The notes: generated by a model not told the origin, from the letters alone. A DNA stretch of 64,000 nt from Methylophilus sp. TWE2 (GCF_001183865.1 NZ_CP012020.1:1798001-1862000), one strand, 5' to 3'. Positions 8,559 through 17,642 are shown, counted from the first letter of the stretch. Numbers and translations are program-made.

Positions 8559-9212
8559 TCAATTCTCAACTTTTAAAAAACCCATGCTGACCGCATTTTC
8601 ATAGACAGCATAAAAATACGACCTGATTTCCGGTAAATCTTTTTCAACCATGGGGATGACCCACTTTTCAATCTCCCGTAAATAATCCCTTCTGACCTGT
8701 TCAGACGGATTCAAACACAAAAGATACAGATTATCGAGCTTATCAAGCGCCTTGACTTGCCTGACGTAGACTTCCGATGCATAGATATGCTTGTAGTAAT
8801 CGTCCTTGTAAGCCTCATCCCATTGCAGCGCCCGGTCCACGGTAAGCACAGTAACGGCTTTTGCCACCTGCTCCCCCACCTTGTTGGAGATATCATTTGC
8901 ATTTCCGCCTGAGACTTCAAGCACATTATGCAACAGTGCCGTTACCGTGCCTTCAGCCACGGGGTTACCCGACAAAGACACATACATCTCTGCGACGCGC
9001 AACGGGTGCATAAGGTAAATACTTTTGTTGAGCCCTGGGTGGTGATACTCCAGCTGATTTGCAAAATCCCAGGCACGTTTTGCAATCTCGTAATGCTCGC
9101 ATGCGCTCATCCGGCGATTAAATTCACTATCCATGTCCAGTACCAGATCCTGGTTTCTAAACAAATGCAATCTCGCCTCTCGCTCTAGTTCTATATCCCG
9201 CAAAATGGTCAT
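8559..9212 (-). CDS. RelA/SpoT-type HD domain protein with an altered HD motif
   Basis: The 217-residue protein looks like the hydrolase half of an RSH enzyme: MHPLRVAEMY (His69), then ALLHNVLEV where the family has HDxxED, then VKALDKLDNLYLL (Asp157), matching the conserved (K)xxDRLxN region. The metal-binding Asp of the HD pair is Asn96 and the last Asp of HDxxED is Val, so full metal binding is doubtful. Synthetase and TGS/ACT domains are absent. The ATG at 9212 is preferred to a TTG two codons upstream. It may be a degenerate nucleotide hydrolase or a structural protein; its place inside a glycan operon is unusual. Confidence 0.7.
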   Translation of the reverse strand: MTILRDIELEREARLHLFRNQDLVLDMDSEFNRRMSACEHYEIAKRAWDFANQLEYHHPGLNKSIYLMHPLRVAEMYVSLSGNPVAEGTVTALLHNVLEVSGGNANDISNKVGEQVAKAVTVLTVDRALQWDEAYKDDYYKHIYASEVYVRQVKALDKLDNLYLLCLNPSEQVRRDYLREIEKWVIPMVEKDLPEIRSYFYAVYENAVSMGFLKVEN

Positions 9213-9222
9213 TTTCAACTTT

Positions 9223-10800
9223 CTAATGCAATATTGGCTTAACTACGCCAGCCATGTTTTGGAACAAATCTTCTTTGTTGCAAATGAGTCTGCAGTCAGC
9301 ACTTCGCTCGAGGACATCGACCAGACTATTAGAGGGATCATAGTATACGGATGGAATATTCAGAGAGTCTGCAATAATACTCGGTGATGAGTAAGGCATC
9401 ACAACGACATAGTCGCTAGCGTTCACAAGTTCGAATAGATCAGCGGTATGCGGAACGTTAACAATGCGGCCATCAAGCACAAGCCGATCTATAAACTGGA
9501 CATATGTTGCGTCATGAATGTCGCGATGCCCTCTTTTATGCTTGATACTCACTTGCACATTTTTTCCATACTCATACTTCAGCCTGTCAACCACTTCTAA
9601 GATATGCTCAATAAACGCAATGCAATTTGCACTGGAATAATAGTTATCAATCAAGCCTATCTTCTCGGAATATGCCTTGCTCACCGGCGTGACATCAAAG
9701 ATAGTGACCTTAAATGATGAATGTTGCAGTGCGCGTTGTTTCTTGGTCTGATGATTCAGGTACCAAACCACAGGACCAACAACATGAAAACAGCCAGGCA
9801 GCGATAAATCATTCTGCAAATATCTGCTGAAAGCGTCGTTCCACACCCAGTAATGATCAGCACGAAGAAACAGGTTGTTGGGTAGCGGCGCCGGCGCCGG
9901 GTCGTCCTTGTAAACAAATGGCACGACATTTTGCGAATAAAAAATCATATGGGTCTGAAAATTGCGCCCTTTGCTTGCTCGGGACCACAACGGCTGGGCA
10001 TCGTACAAAGAATTGGTGAGTACAATATTTTCGATTGCCTGTTTTTTGTTCAATATTGCAACCATTGGCAAAGTGGCAATTTCTCTTGCGAGCATGACTA
10101 TTTCAGGCCGTTTGATTAAATGCAGATGAAACTCAGCCACGTTCTTTGCCTGTTGCCATAAGCCTTGCATAAAGGCAACCAGACTCAGGGGCGTGCCCAT
10201 CATGAGTGCATATATCGGGAAGCGGTAAAAGTGTAAATACCCATCTTTAGAAGGCAAACGTGTTTCAGCCGTGTGAATGAAAAGACGCGTAGCGTGATTG
10301 AGTACAGAAATATCTGATTTTTTACAAAAATCGATAAATGCAGAATATTGATTGCTCGCATCTATACTGTCAGCACTTAATCCAAATACCAGGGTTGCAG
10401 GGGAAGTTACAGGCTTTAGTTTTGAAATAGTCAATGCATATACCAACACACAGAGATTACAGAAAGTATGTAGATAGTAATCAGCCAGATTCTTAAAAAA
10501 GAATCTAGGGCCTACCTGTAAATGCCACCCTTTTGAGCCAGCACTGATAGCCAGTACATCCGTCGTCAGGACATCCTCACTGCGCGAAAGGTCATCTTCA
10601 TGCTGGAATTTTCCTGTTGCATTTAATTGCATAAAGGCAGGTAACGCTAGGGCAATGGCGCGCTGCGTCAGCCTGTTTGCCAATTGACTGGCACTGAAGC
10701 CAAAGGCATGTTTCATCTTTTTTGCCAGTGCTGTTTGTAGCCTGCTGCTTAAATGATTAAAAAGCCGATAGGATTTGGCAGTTGTAGTGAGGGGTTTCAT
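9223..10800 (-). CDS. Putative GT-B-like protein of surface glycan synthesis
   Basis: No diagnostic motif allows a firm name for this 525-residue protein. The N-terminal 110 residues are basic and contain AKKMKHAFGFSASQ, possibly membrane-associated. The C-terminal 150 residues (VQVSIKHKRGHRD, then DLFELVNASDYVVVMPYSS and PSIIADSLNIPSVYYD) look like the donor-binding half of GT-B transferases such as sialyl- or polysialyl-type enzymes and CDP-glycerol transferases. The layout is similar to the 508-residue protein at 1433-2959. It lies directly downstream of the GNAT and pseI genes, so transfer of the nonulosonic acid is a reasonable hypothesis. No known flagellin Maf transferase is seen in the window. 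Confidence 0.5.
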   Translation of the reverse strand: MKPLTTTAKSYRLFNHLSSRLQTALAKKMKHAFGFSASQLANRLTQRAIALALPAFMQLNATGKFQHEDDLSRSEDVLTTDVLAISAGSKGWHLQVGPRFFFKNLADYYLHTFCNLCVLVYALTISKLKPVTSPATLVFGLSADSIDASNQYSAFIDFCKKSDISVLNHATRLFIHTAETRLPSKDGYLHFYRFPIYALMMGTPLSLVAFMQGLWQQAKNVAEFHLHLIKRPEIVMLAREIATLPMVAILNKKQAIENIVLTNSLYDAQPLWSRASKGRNFQTHMIFYSQNVVPFVYKDDPAPAPLPNNLFLRADHYWVWNDAFSRYLQNDLSLPGCFHVVGPVVWYLNHQTKKQRALQHSSFKVTIFDVTPVSKAYSEKIGLIDNYYSSANCIAFIEHILEVVDRLKYEYGKNVQVSIKHKRGHRDIHDATYVQFIDRLVLDGRIVNVPHTADLFELVNASDYVVVMPYSSPSIIADSLNIPSVYYDPSNSLVDVLERSADCRLICNKEDLFQNMAGVVKPILH

Positions 10801-10808
10801 TCGAACTC

Positions 10809-11354
10809 TTAATGCAGAGATGAGTTGGTAAAAGCAAACACTTTTACCGTTTCCGCCTTGCCATCCAGCAGGTATTTACCTTTAACATCCCAGGCCCATT
10901 GGAAGCCGGCTTTTAAGAAAGCCTTTTGCGATGCGACATTACTTTCATAAGCGGCAGCTTCTATCCACCTGAGATGAAATGTATTCTGTGCCCATGTCGA
11001 GCAGGCTGCAATCGCTTTATATCCCAAGCCTAAACCCCAGCACTTTTTATCAAAAATACAAATACCCATGCTGGCAATCTGGTGGTAGTTGTCTATGGAA
11101 TGTAAGCGGATAGTGCCTACATGGGTCGATAAATTATCCAGCCAGATACCAAATAAAACAGCATTTGCTGACTGGTTGTTGTAAGCAACAAACTGCTGCA
11201 CAGACTGCATGGTTTGCGGCGCCTGTTTGACTGCATCCAGATACCTGTTAATTTCCGGGTCATTCAGGCCGTTGATATAACCCATATGAATATCGCTCTC
11301 GGTCAAGGCTTTCAAATAGCCGCCATCAAACCGAATGATATCTATTGGAGTCAT
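10809..11354 (-). CDS. GNAT N-acetyltransferase, PseH candidate
   Basis: This protein of 181 residues has the GNAT acetyl-CoA motif A around WGLGLGYKAI and the following AYESNVASQKAFLKAGF block of RimJ/RimL-type acetyltransferases. I start it at the ATG at 11354, which forms a four-base ATGA overlap with the stop of pseI; an upstream in-frame start at 11369 would lengthen the overlap to 19 bases. In pseudaminic acid synthesis PseH N-acetylates the 4-amino sugar made by PseC before PseG acts. Position and size fit that role, and no other GNAT enzyme is present in the cluster. Sequence alone does not prove the substrate. Confidence 0.75.
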   Translation of the reverse strand: MTPIDIIRFDGGYLKALTESDIHMGYINGLNDPEINRYLDAVKQAPQTMQSVQQFVAYNNQSANAVLFGIWLDNLSTHVGTIRLHSIDNYHQIASMGICIFDKKCWGLGLGYKAIAACSTWAQNTFHLRWIEAAAYESNVASQKAFLKAGFQWAWDVKGKYLLDGKAETVKVFAFTNSSLH

Positions 11355-12400
11355 GCCAATACATCCCAACTCACAGGGGTGCCTTTAGTGACAGCCGCCT
11401 TCAGTGTCCGCCCTATCACATTAGATTTGAGTTTTGGCATTAAACCATCTCCAGGGCGCAGCGCCTGGACATCATCAGCAGTGATCTCCTGCCCTGCGGC
11501 AACATCCTTAACAAAAAACAAGGAGCGACGATACTTTTTGAAACTTGTTTCAAGGTCACCCTGCACATATGAAACCTTGCCCAAAGCGGCATGCGCATTT
11601 TTAGTTTCAGACACTAACTGCGCCAGCTCTTTAGGTTCCAGTGAAAAGCTTGAGTCTACCCCGCCATCGCTCCTGGCCAGGGTAAAGTGTTTTTCGATGA
11701 CGGTTGCGCCTAGCGCGGTAGCGGCTACTGAAACGCCTACATCCATGGTATGGTCAGATAAACCAACGTGTACATCAAATGCTTGAGACAGATGAGGAAT
11801 AGTAAGCAGGTTAATTTCGCTGGGTGGTGCCGGGTAAGCGCTGGTGCACTTTAATAACACAATCTCTTTAGCACCATGATTGCGGGCCACTTGTACTGCT
11901 TCGGATATTTCAGCGATGGATGCCATACCGGTCGACATAATCAACGGTTTGCCTGTGGCCGCACACAAGGCGATCAACTCATGATCAACCAGTTCGAAAG
12001 AGGCGATTTTGTAAGCAGGGGCATCGAGGGAGACCAGTAGTTTCACGGCCTCGGCATCAAATGGTGAACTGAATACCGTGATCCCCAGCTCACGACCATA
12101 AGCAAATAATTGTGCATGCCACTCCCAGGGAGTAGAGGCCTTGGCATAAAGATCATACAAATGTTCGCCATCCCATGGATTGCTGCCTTTAACCCTAAAA
12201 CGCGGATGGTCCACATTTAAAGTCATGGAATCAGCAGTATACGTCTGCAGTTTAACAGCATCTGCTCCTGCCTCTTTGGCAGCCTTGATAATATCTAATG
12301 CACGTTGCAGTGATCCATTATGATTGGCTGACATTTCAGCAATGATGTAAGGAGGGACACTTTTACCCACTAGCCGATTATCAATCAAAAAGTCTTTCAT
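11351..12400 (-). CDS. pseI: Pseudaminic acid synthase (NeuB family)
   Basis: This 349-residue enzyme has the NeuB core near residues 20-270 (AEMSANHNGSL at the start, VKLQTYTADSMTL, STPWEW, VFSSPFD, YKIASFE, VIEKHFTL) and a C-terminal SAF domain near residues 285-345. The combination YTADSMTL and LYDLYAKASTPWEWH is characteristic of the PseI branch rather than of sialic acid or legionaminic synthases. It condenses the 2,4-diacetamido-trideoxy-altrose released by PseG with phosphoenolpyruvate to give pseudaminic acid in the cytosol. It sits 9 bases after the ATP-grasp gene and overlaps the GNAT gene by ATGA, so it is part of the same run. Confidence 0.87.
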   Translation of the reverse strand: MKDFLIDNRLVGKSVPPYIIAEMSANHNGSLQRALDIIKAAKEAGADAVKLQTYTADSMTLNVDHPRFRVKGSNPWDGEHLYDLYAKASTPWEWHAQLFAYGRELGITVFSSPFDAEAVKLLVSLDAPAYKIASFELVDHELIALCAATGKPLIMSTGMASIAEISEAVQVARNHGAKEIVLLKCTSAYPAPPSEINLLTIPHLSQAFDVHVGLSDHTMDVGVSVAATALGATVIEKHFTLARSDGGVDSSFSLEPKELAQLVSETKNAHAALGKVSYVQGDLETSFKKYRRSLFFVKDVAAGQEITADDVQALRPGDGLMPKLKSNVIGRTLKAAVTKGTPVSWDVLA

Positions 12401-12409
12401 TTTATTCCT

Positions 12410-13342
12410 TTATTTTTCTAGAAGAACCGCACCTTGCGTTCTTACAATAGTGGCTCCATAAGGAATCTGCGGAAAACTAACCGCTTTACCTTCAGCTTCA
12501 TCCAGCGCCCACAACACATCATCAAAGCCTATCTGATGGCGCATCATGACGGTCGAGGAAAATCTGGGGTTAATTTCAAACACTCTGGGGCCTTGCGCTG
12601 TAATACGCAACTGTATATTCATACTACCGCGCAGGTCGAGATTTATTGCGATCGCTGCGCACATAGCGGTCGTCTCTTCATGTTCAATCACCCTAGCCCA
12701 TCCGGTAAAACCACCTGTCAGCCTTCTTAGCAACAGCAGTGTGTGTACTTCGTTCTGTTTCGTCCTGTAAACCGCACAGGTGACTTCAGCATCTTCCGGC
12801 TCAAGGTACTCCTGGAAAATAGCTTCCGGATATTTTGAGCTAAAGTAATCGGCATCCTCTTGCGAATTGACTTTAAATACGCCTCGCGAACCAGAGCCAA
12901 ATCTGCTTTTGATCATACAGGGAAATTGCAATGCCCCATGCGCTACATGGCGTGTCCAAGGTGCTGGAATGTCAAAACGCAGCAAGGCATTAATCGTCTC
13001 CAGTTTATCCAGTCCCGCTTCAATTACATGGTATCCGGCACTTATCCACTTTACAGTTTGGTCATCCTTAATCAAAGGCAGCAGTACGCCAAGCTCGGGT
13101 TCAGTCATCGGAATCACCGCATCAATCTCATGCTCAGTAATGATTTTCCTGATGGAGGGTAGATAACTGGCATCATCGGCACGTGGGATAGTCAAGAACT
13201 CATCGACAAATAATGTGCCGCCGTGCTGGGTATGAATATCCACACCAACCAGATATATTCCTGATCGCTCCTTCTTGAGAATGGTGGCAACACATTGAGC
13301 AATATCCCCGCCAATGCCGGTAATCAGTATTTTTTTTATCAT
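12410..13342 (-). CDS. ATP-grasp domain protein
   Basis: The 310-residue protein starts with KILITGIGGDIAQ, a Rossmann-like pre-ATP-grasp domain, and continues with an ATP-grasp fold: PCMIKSRFGSGSRGV (P-loop-like lysine), IFQEYLE, and FEINPRFSS carrying the Mg-binding Glu and Asn. This resembles the carbamoyl-phosphate synthase-like ATP-grasp proteins common in polysaccharide loci. Such enzymes join a carboxylate to an amine or thiol with ATP use, so it could amidate or acylate a sugar acid. Its ATG overlaps the stop of the phosphoesterase gene as ATGA. It is not required by the standard pseudaminic pathway, so it may act on a modified form. Confidence 0.8.
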   Translation of the reverse strand: MIKKILITGIGGDIAQCVATILKKERSGIYLVGVDIHTQHGGTLFVDEFLTIPRADDASYLPSIRKIITEHEIDAVIPMTEPELGVLLPLIKDDQTVKWISAGYHVIEAGLDKLETINALLRFDIPAPWTRHVAHGALQFPCMIKSRFGSGSRGVFKVNSQEDADYFSSKYPEAIFQEYLEPEDAEVTCAVYRTKQNEVHTLLLLRRLTGGFTGWARVIEHEETTAMCAAIAINLDLRGSMNIQLRITAQGPRVFEINPRFSSTVMMRHQIGFDDVLWALDEAEGKAVSFPQIPYGATIVRTQGAVLLEK

Positions 13343-14040
13343 GTTCTGGTCAGCACTTCATGTAGATAAGGCAATTCAGGATCATTCTTGATACATTCAT
13401 GTATCAGGTAGGTAGGATCGTAAGCTTCACATCTGAACTCAACAGTATTGGTGTCGGTATCGTATATCGCCCACTGCGCACCCGGCTGGCGGTTTCGGGG
13501 CTGGCCAACCGAGCCGGGATTCACCACCAATGTATTCCCTATCATTTTAGACATGGGATAATGCGTATGCCCTAGCACAATCAAGTCAAAATCCTCTACT
13601 TTAAAACCATCAAATATCTGCAAGTCTGTATCGGGATAGATGTAAATATCATTATCCCATGGAGAACCATGACATAACAGGATGTTCCGCCCTGAAATAT
13701 TAATTGGTTGCGGATGAGGTAAATTGCATAATTCATCTAACTGTTGAAACGTTAATGCTTCAAGTGCTAGTTGAAGACCGTGTCCATAACGTTGGGTTAT
13801 TCGCTGCAAATAACTAAGATCTGCTCTAGCCTGTTTGAGCATGACTTCATGGTTACCCAATACTATGTACTTATTTTCCCAGTCTTTAAGAAGTGCCAAA
13901 ACCTTTGCAGGATGATAGTAGTAACCCACCAGATCACCGGTGATGAGCAAATGAGAAACGGCGTTTGATTTTGCAGCGGCGAGTACTACCTCTAGTGCAT
14001 GATCATTGGCATGAATGTCCCCCATCAAACCTAGCTTCAT
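13339..14040 (-). CDS. Metallophosphoesterase of the YfcE/MJ0936 type
   Basis: All five motifs of the calcineurin-like phosphoesterase fold are present in 233 residues: GDIHAN at the start, GDLVGY, GNHE, LLCHGSPWD and GHTHYPM. These ligands bind two metal ions that cleave phosphomonoesters or phosphodiesters. The gene is translationally coupled on both sides by ATGA overlaps, with the epimerase upstream and the ATP-grasp gene downstream. Within the cluster it might dephosphorylate a sugar phosphate intermediate, for example a keto-acid sugar phosphate, but the standard pseudaminic route needs no separate phosphatase. General housekeeping use cannot be excluded. Confidence 0.82.
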   Translation of the reverse strand: MKLGLMGDIHANDHALEVVLAAAKSNAVSHLLITGDLVGYYYHPAKVLALLKDWENKYIVLGNHEVMLKQARADLSYLQRITQRYGHGLQLALEALTFQQLDELCNLPHPQPINISGRNILLCHGSPWDNDIYIYPDTDLQIFDGFKVEDFDLIVLGHTHYPMSKMIGNTLVVNPGSVGQPRNRQPGAQWAIYDTDTNTVEFRCEAYDPTYLIHECIKNDPELPYLHEVLTRT

Positions 14041-14879
14041 ACAAACAAATCCGCATAAATATCGTCAACCGCAGCTTTAAAGCTATAGCGTGACTGAAGC
14101 AGCGGTGATGGGTGAATAATCTGATCTTGGGCCTCTTGGCCTTTAAGAACTTCTACTGTGCTATCCGGAGAAAAGCGCAAGCACAAGATATTCAGCATGT
14201 CCGAAATAGTAAGCACCTCTGAAGATGCTACCGAGTGTATACCTGTCAATCTTCTCATTGTCGCAGAATAGATCATCTGCGCCAGATCTTTGACGTATAA
14301 ATAGTTGCGCTTTGCCCGTCCAGTAGCTACCTGCTGAGGCCTGCCTCCATGAGTCAGAGCATGAATTGCCTTATTGATACCTAAATGCTCTGGACCATGC
14401 GCACCGTAGACACCACAAATTCTTAAGATTGCAGCAGATCCTTCTAAGTTAAGCAAGGCTTGCTCTGCTAGAAACTTACTTCTTCCATATGCAAAACCAA
14501 AGCCTGACTTTGAATCTTTGTCAGAAGAAAAGTCATAACAATCGAGTAAGGCGGTTGACGAGAACAAGAAAAACGCATCATGCTCTTTTGATACCTGAGC
14601 CAGCTCGCGAGTTGCCGCTACATTAGCAGTAAGTAATGTATTCAGATTAACGAGACCTAAATCAACTTTAGCTGCTAAATGAATAATCGCATCAATTTTA
14701 GGCAAACCGCTAAGTTCGGCTCTACTCACATCATCAAGGTCAAAAAAAACCTCATCCGGTTGCGCGGGCTTTCTGACAGCCTTTGTCACTTTCCAGCCAT
14801 AGCTTTTAAACACCGCTGAGACTTGTTTGCCAATAAACCCGTTTGCGCCTGTGATTAATACATGTTTTTCATGCTTCAC
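14037..14879 (-). CDS. NAD(P)-dependent sugar epimerase/dehydratase (extended SDR)
   Basis: This protein of 280 residues opens with the NAD(P)-binding motif LITGANGFIGKQV, has HLAAKVDL in the middle and an active-site YGRSK (YxxxK), so it is a complete extended SDR. Such enzymes epimerise, dehydrate or reduce nucleotide sugars in the cytosol. Its start overlaps the end of the methyltransferase gene by 11 bases and its stop overlaps the phosphoesterase start. It is shorter than typical GalE or RmlB proteins, nearer to 4-ketoreductases. Together with the methyltransferase and aminotransferase next to it, it may build or modify a second sugar. Confidence 0.82.
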   Translation of the reverse strand: MKHEKHVLITGANGFIGKQVSAVFKSYGWKVTKAVRKPAQPDEVFFDLDDVSRAELSGLPKIDAIIHLAAKVDLGLVNLNTLLTANVAATRELAQVSKEHDAFFLFSSTALLDCYDFSSDKDSKSGFGFAYGRSKFLAEQALLNLEGSAAILRICGVYGAHGPEHLGINKAIHALTHGGRPQQVATGRAKRNYLYVKDLAQMIYSATMRRLTGIHSVASSEVLTISDMLNILCLRFSPDSTVEVLKGQEAQDQIIHPSPLLQSRYSFKAAVDDIYADLFV

Positions 14880-15768
14880 TTAAAGGCCTCGCACGTAAAA
14901 AGATGGTCAAGTCACGACCAACACCTACTTTAGCCATCGCAGACCATAAGGCAATCACATCCTCTGCAGGCTGCTGCTGAATATAGTTCTCGATTTGAAC
15001 TCTGGCTATGTGGGCACTTCTTCCCACAGCGGGGTTTGTCACGTAATTAGAAGCAGAATTGAACAAAAACCAGTCAACAGGAAAGTCTGCGATGATCTCA
15101 AGGGGCTCCCAACCAGTACTCGTGACTGTTTTTTTCAAACTGTCATAATCGTAGTAATTCAGATGGTCTGGAAGCGCTACCCAGAATGGCTCTTGTATGT
15201 GGGTCTTTTGCAAGGCAGTTAGCTGCGTCACTGAAAAGTCATTTGGGACAGTCACAACTGCAATACCGTCCGGTCTAAGTACTTTTTTCAACGCTGCTAA
15301 TAAATCAAGCGGATCTACCACATGCTCTAATACATTTTGCAACCATACCAGTTGATAGGTATGCCCACTGAGGATTTCCTGATGGAGCAACTCAAACACA
15401 TCGCCCGTGACCAGGTTTTCCATGCAATCCGGATTTTTGGACATGACCCCTGCCGCACTGAAATCAATTCCTTTTACATTCCATCCATGTTTTTTGAAAA
15501 AACTTAAGGCATAACCTTCACCACAGCCAACATCTAGCAATGTCTTTACCTGTGAGACATTTTCAGCTAACAGTTGATTAATGACGTAAAATTTTTGCGC
15601 TAGCTTGGTTTCAAAATACGTCAGCTCATCTTCAGTATAAGTGGCCTCATAACTTCCCAGGCTCTGCTGATAATATTTATTTGCATAATATTCCTTCAGC
15701 GCTTCTGAAGAAGGTTTGTTGATTACCTCCCAAAAACCAAGAGGATTCTTTTTTAATTCTGGATGCAC
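14869..15768 (-). CDS. Class I SAM-dependent methyltransferase
   Basis: The 299-residue protein has the SAM-binding motif LLDVGCGEGYAL near residue 76 and the partner LQNVLEHVVDP and RPDGIAVVTVPN stretches of class I methyltransferases that are common in sugar clusters. The N-terminal KEYYANKYYQ resembles the entry region of C-methyltransferase-like sugar enzymes, but the zinc-binding Cys set of NovU/TylC3 is not evident. It probably O-, N- or C-methylates a nucleotide sugar or glycan end. It follows pseG by 25 bases and overlaps the next epimerase gene. Confidence 0.82.
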   Translation of the reverse strand: MHPELKKNPLGFWEVINKPSSEALKEYYANKYYQQSLGSYEATYTEDELTYFETKLAQKFYVINQLLAENVSQVKTLLDVGCGEGYALSFFKKHGWNVKGIDFSAAGVMSKNPDCMENLVTGDVFELLHQEILSGHTYQLVWLQNVLEHVVDPLDLLAALKKVLRPDGIAVVTVPNDFSVTQLTALQKTHIQEPFWVALPDHLNYYDYDSLKKTVTSTGWEPLEIIADFPVDWFLFNSASNYVTNPAVGRSAHIARVQIENYIQQQPAEDVIALWSAMAKVGVGRDLTIFLRARPLSEA

Positions 15769-15793
15769 GCTTTTAACTCTTTTTAAAAATATG

Positions 15794-16843
15794 CTATGAA
15801 TCTATCGACAGTATCGACTCTGCAACAGCATCGGGTGATGGATGAATGAAGTTCAAGCACTTTTGACTTAATTCCCTGACAAGATGAGGTTGGTCAAGAA
15901 AATCTTTTATCACTTGCAGGTAACTCGCTGCCGACAGACCAGTCGCCCATCCCAGAAAATGAATGCCGCCTGCATCAGAAAAATCTTTGGTGGTACGTTC
16001 TTGGTTACTCGCAAAAATAACTGTAATAGATGGCAGACCTAGAAAACAGCGCTCCCACATGGCGGAACCTCCTGCGCCAATAGCTAAGTCGGCATTGAGC
16101 ATCAATTCGGCAATATAATTGATTTGGCAATGAAAATTCATATTTATGCCGAGCTGACATTGTTCAGCGATCTTATGTCTATTGGGATTGGAATTGCCAA
16201 CCACAATATCGAAAATGATATCTCGCCTGTTAAGCTGCATGATGCTCTCAATCACTGTTTGTGTCTGATTTGTCGTGTCACTCGAACCAAAGAAAACTAA
16301 AATGCGCTTAACCTTACCAGACCTCACTTTCGCATACTTCCTTGCTTCGTAAAACTCATCACGCAACAGTAGATACGCAGGCCCTAAAAAAGTCCTGCAT
16401 TGTGTAGGCAACAAATGCTGATACCTTAGTTCTGCATCGCTGTAGTAGTTCTGGTCTAGCAACATATCACAGACATGTGCACGATTAGCCAGATCATCAA
16501 TGACCATAAGTTTTTTTACTTGTGATTGTAGTAGTCTCTCCCATTTTGCATCGAGAGCATAGTGGTCAACAATCAGCCAGTCAGGGCTATTTTTAAACAA
16601 TGAATAAATAGTTTGTTGGGTGCAGGTGGCATCAGCTTCCTGACTTTCAGAAACATTACTTGCCAGTTGAGCATATTCAAACCCGTGACTTTCCAGTATT
16701 TGGAACATATCCCCTGGCAAAACAGCAGATATAAACTTAACAGTTGCCCCTTTATGCCGCAGTTTAGTGGCAAGCGCAACACATCGCATTAAATGTCCAC
16801 TACCGATGCTAGTTGAAGCATCTACCCTAATGACTATGTTCAT
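15794..16843 (-). CDS. pseG: UDP-2,4-diacetamido-2,4,6-trideoxy-beta-L-altropyranose hydrolase
   Basis: PseG removes UDP from the diacetamido-altrose nucleotide, giving the free sugar used by PseI. The protein (349 residues) starts with RVDASTSIGSGHLMRC, the GT-B-like N-terminal motif with the His of GSGHLMRC at residues 16-23 that is the hallmark of this family. The C-terminal half carries GAGGSAMWERCFLGLPSI, a nucleotide-binding GT28-type segment. Length fits the family. It begins 10 bases after the nitrilase-like gene ends and precedes the methyltransferase gene. It acts in the cytosol. Confidence 0.87.
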   Translation of the reverse strand: MNIVIRVDASTSIGSGHLMRCVALATKLRHKGATVKFISAVLPGDMFQILESHGFEYAQLASNVSESQEADATCTQQTIYSLFKNSPDWLIVDHYALDAKWERLLQSQVKKLMVIDDLANRAHVCDMLLDQNYYSDAELRYQHLLPTQCRTFLGPAYLLLRDEFYEARKYAKVRSGKVKRILVFFGSSDTTNQTQTVIESIMQLNRRDIIFDIVVGNSNPNRHKIAEQCQLGINMNFHCQINYIAELMLNADLAIGAGGSAMWERCFLGLPSITVIFASNQERTTKDFSDAGGIHFLGWATGLSAASYLQVIKDFLDQPHLVRELSQKCLNFIHPSPDAVAESILSIDS

Positions 16844-16853
16844 TGATCACTGG

Positions 16854-17642
16854 CTAAAGTATTGTTTTATAAAACTCAACCCTGCGATCAGGACTGGTTT
16901 TAAAAGTTTTTTTGTATCCAAGCCACAAATCTAAGTCAACATCTACGAAGGATAACTCTTCTGTGAAGAACTTATGTTCCATGATCTCCCCTACTGGAGA
17001 GATTATCTTCGAGCTTGGCACATAATTTAAGCCATTTGCATCTTCACCTATTCTGTTAACACCGATCATATATACCTGATTCTCAATAGCCCGCGCTTGT
17101 AATAGTGTATCCCAATGTTGAATACGCTTTTGTGGCCAGTTGGCGATATTAATCAGCAGATTGCAGTCTTTTGATAATGCACTGAAAAGCTCTGGGAACC
17201 TTAAGTCATAACAGATTGTGAATCCAAGCTTGAAACCACAGAAGTCCATACTTGACAGATGATCACCTGAATCAAAGTGTGCATTTTCTCCAGCAAAAGA
17301 AAAAGGATGGATTTTGTGGTAGCGCGCCTCCTCTTGACCATCTTTTGAAAAAGCAACTAGCGTATTCAAGCATTTTCCGCTCGCAGCGGTGAGCACTACA
17401 CCGGCAACAATGCCTATATTGTGTTGTCTGGCGAGTGCTCCAAATGCTTGTACGGTTTCCGAGTTTGAAGCTGACTCAGCAATCTCTAATGTGTTGAAGC
17501 TGAAACCAGTAAGTGTCATTTCGGGGAAAATAACCAGATCAGCGTTTTGTTCGGCTGCCGTTTTCACAAAAAACTTGCATCGCTCCAGATTCCAAGCTTT
17601 GTCTTCCCATTTTTGGTCTAATGAAACAAGTGCAATTTTCAA
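16854..17642 (-). CDS. Carbon-nitrogen hydrolase (nitrilase family)
   Basis: The Glu-Lys-Cys catalytic triad of the nitrilase superfamily is present: Glu41 in FPEMTLTGF, Lys110 in YHKIHPF and Cys144 in TICYDLRFPEL. The family hydrolyses amides, nitriles or carbamoyl groups or transfers acyl groups. No in-frame ATG exists; I start at a TTG at 17642, which gives the usual family opening (KIALVSLD) and leaves a 19-base gap after the aminotransferase stop. A TTG at 17702 would overlap that gene. In this cluster it could remove or swap an acyl group on an amino sugar. Substrate not known. Confidence 0.8.
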   Translation of the reverse strand: MKIALVSLDQKWEDKAWNLERCKFFVKTAAEQNADLVIFPEMTLTGFSFNTLEIAESASNSETVQAFGALARQHNIGIVAGVVLTAASGKCLNTLVAFSKDGQEEARYHKIHPFSFAGENAHFDSGDHLSSMDFCGFKLGFTICYDLRFPELFSALSKDCNLLINIANWPQKRIQHWDTLLQARAIENQVYMIGVNRIGEDANGLNYVPSSKIISPVGEIMEHKFFTEELSFVDVDLDLWLGYKKTFKTSPDRRVEFYKTIL

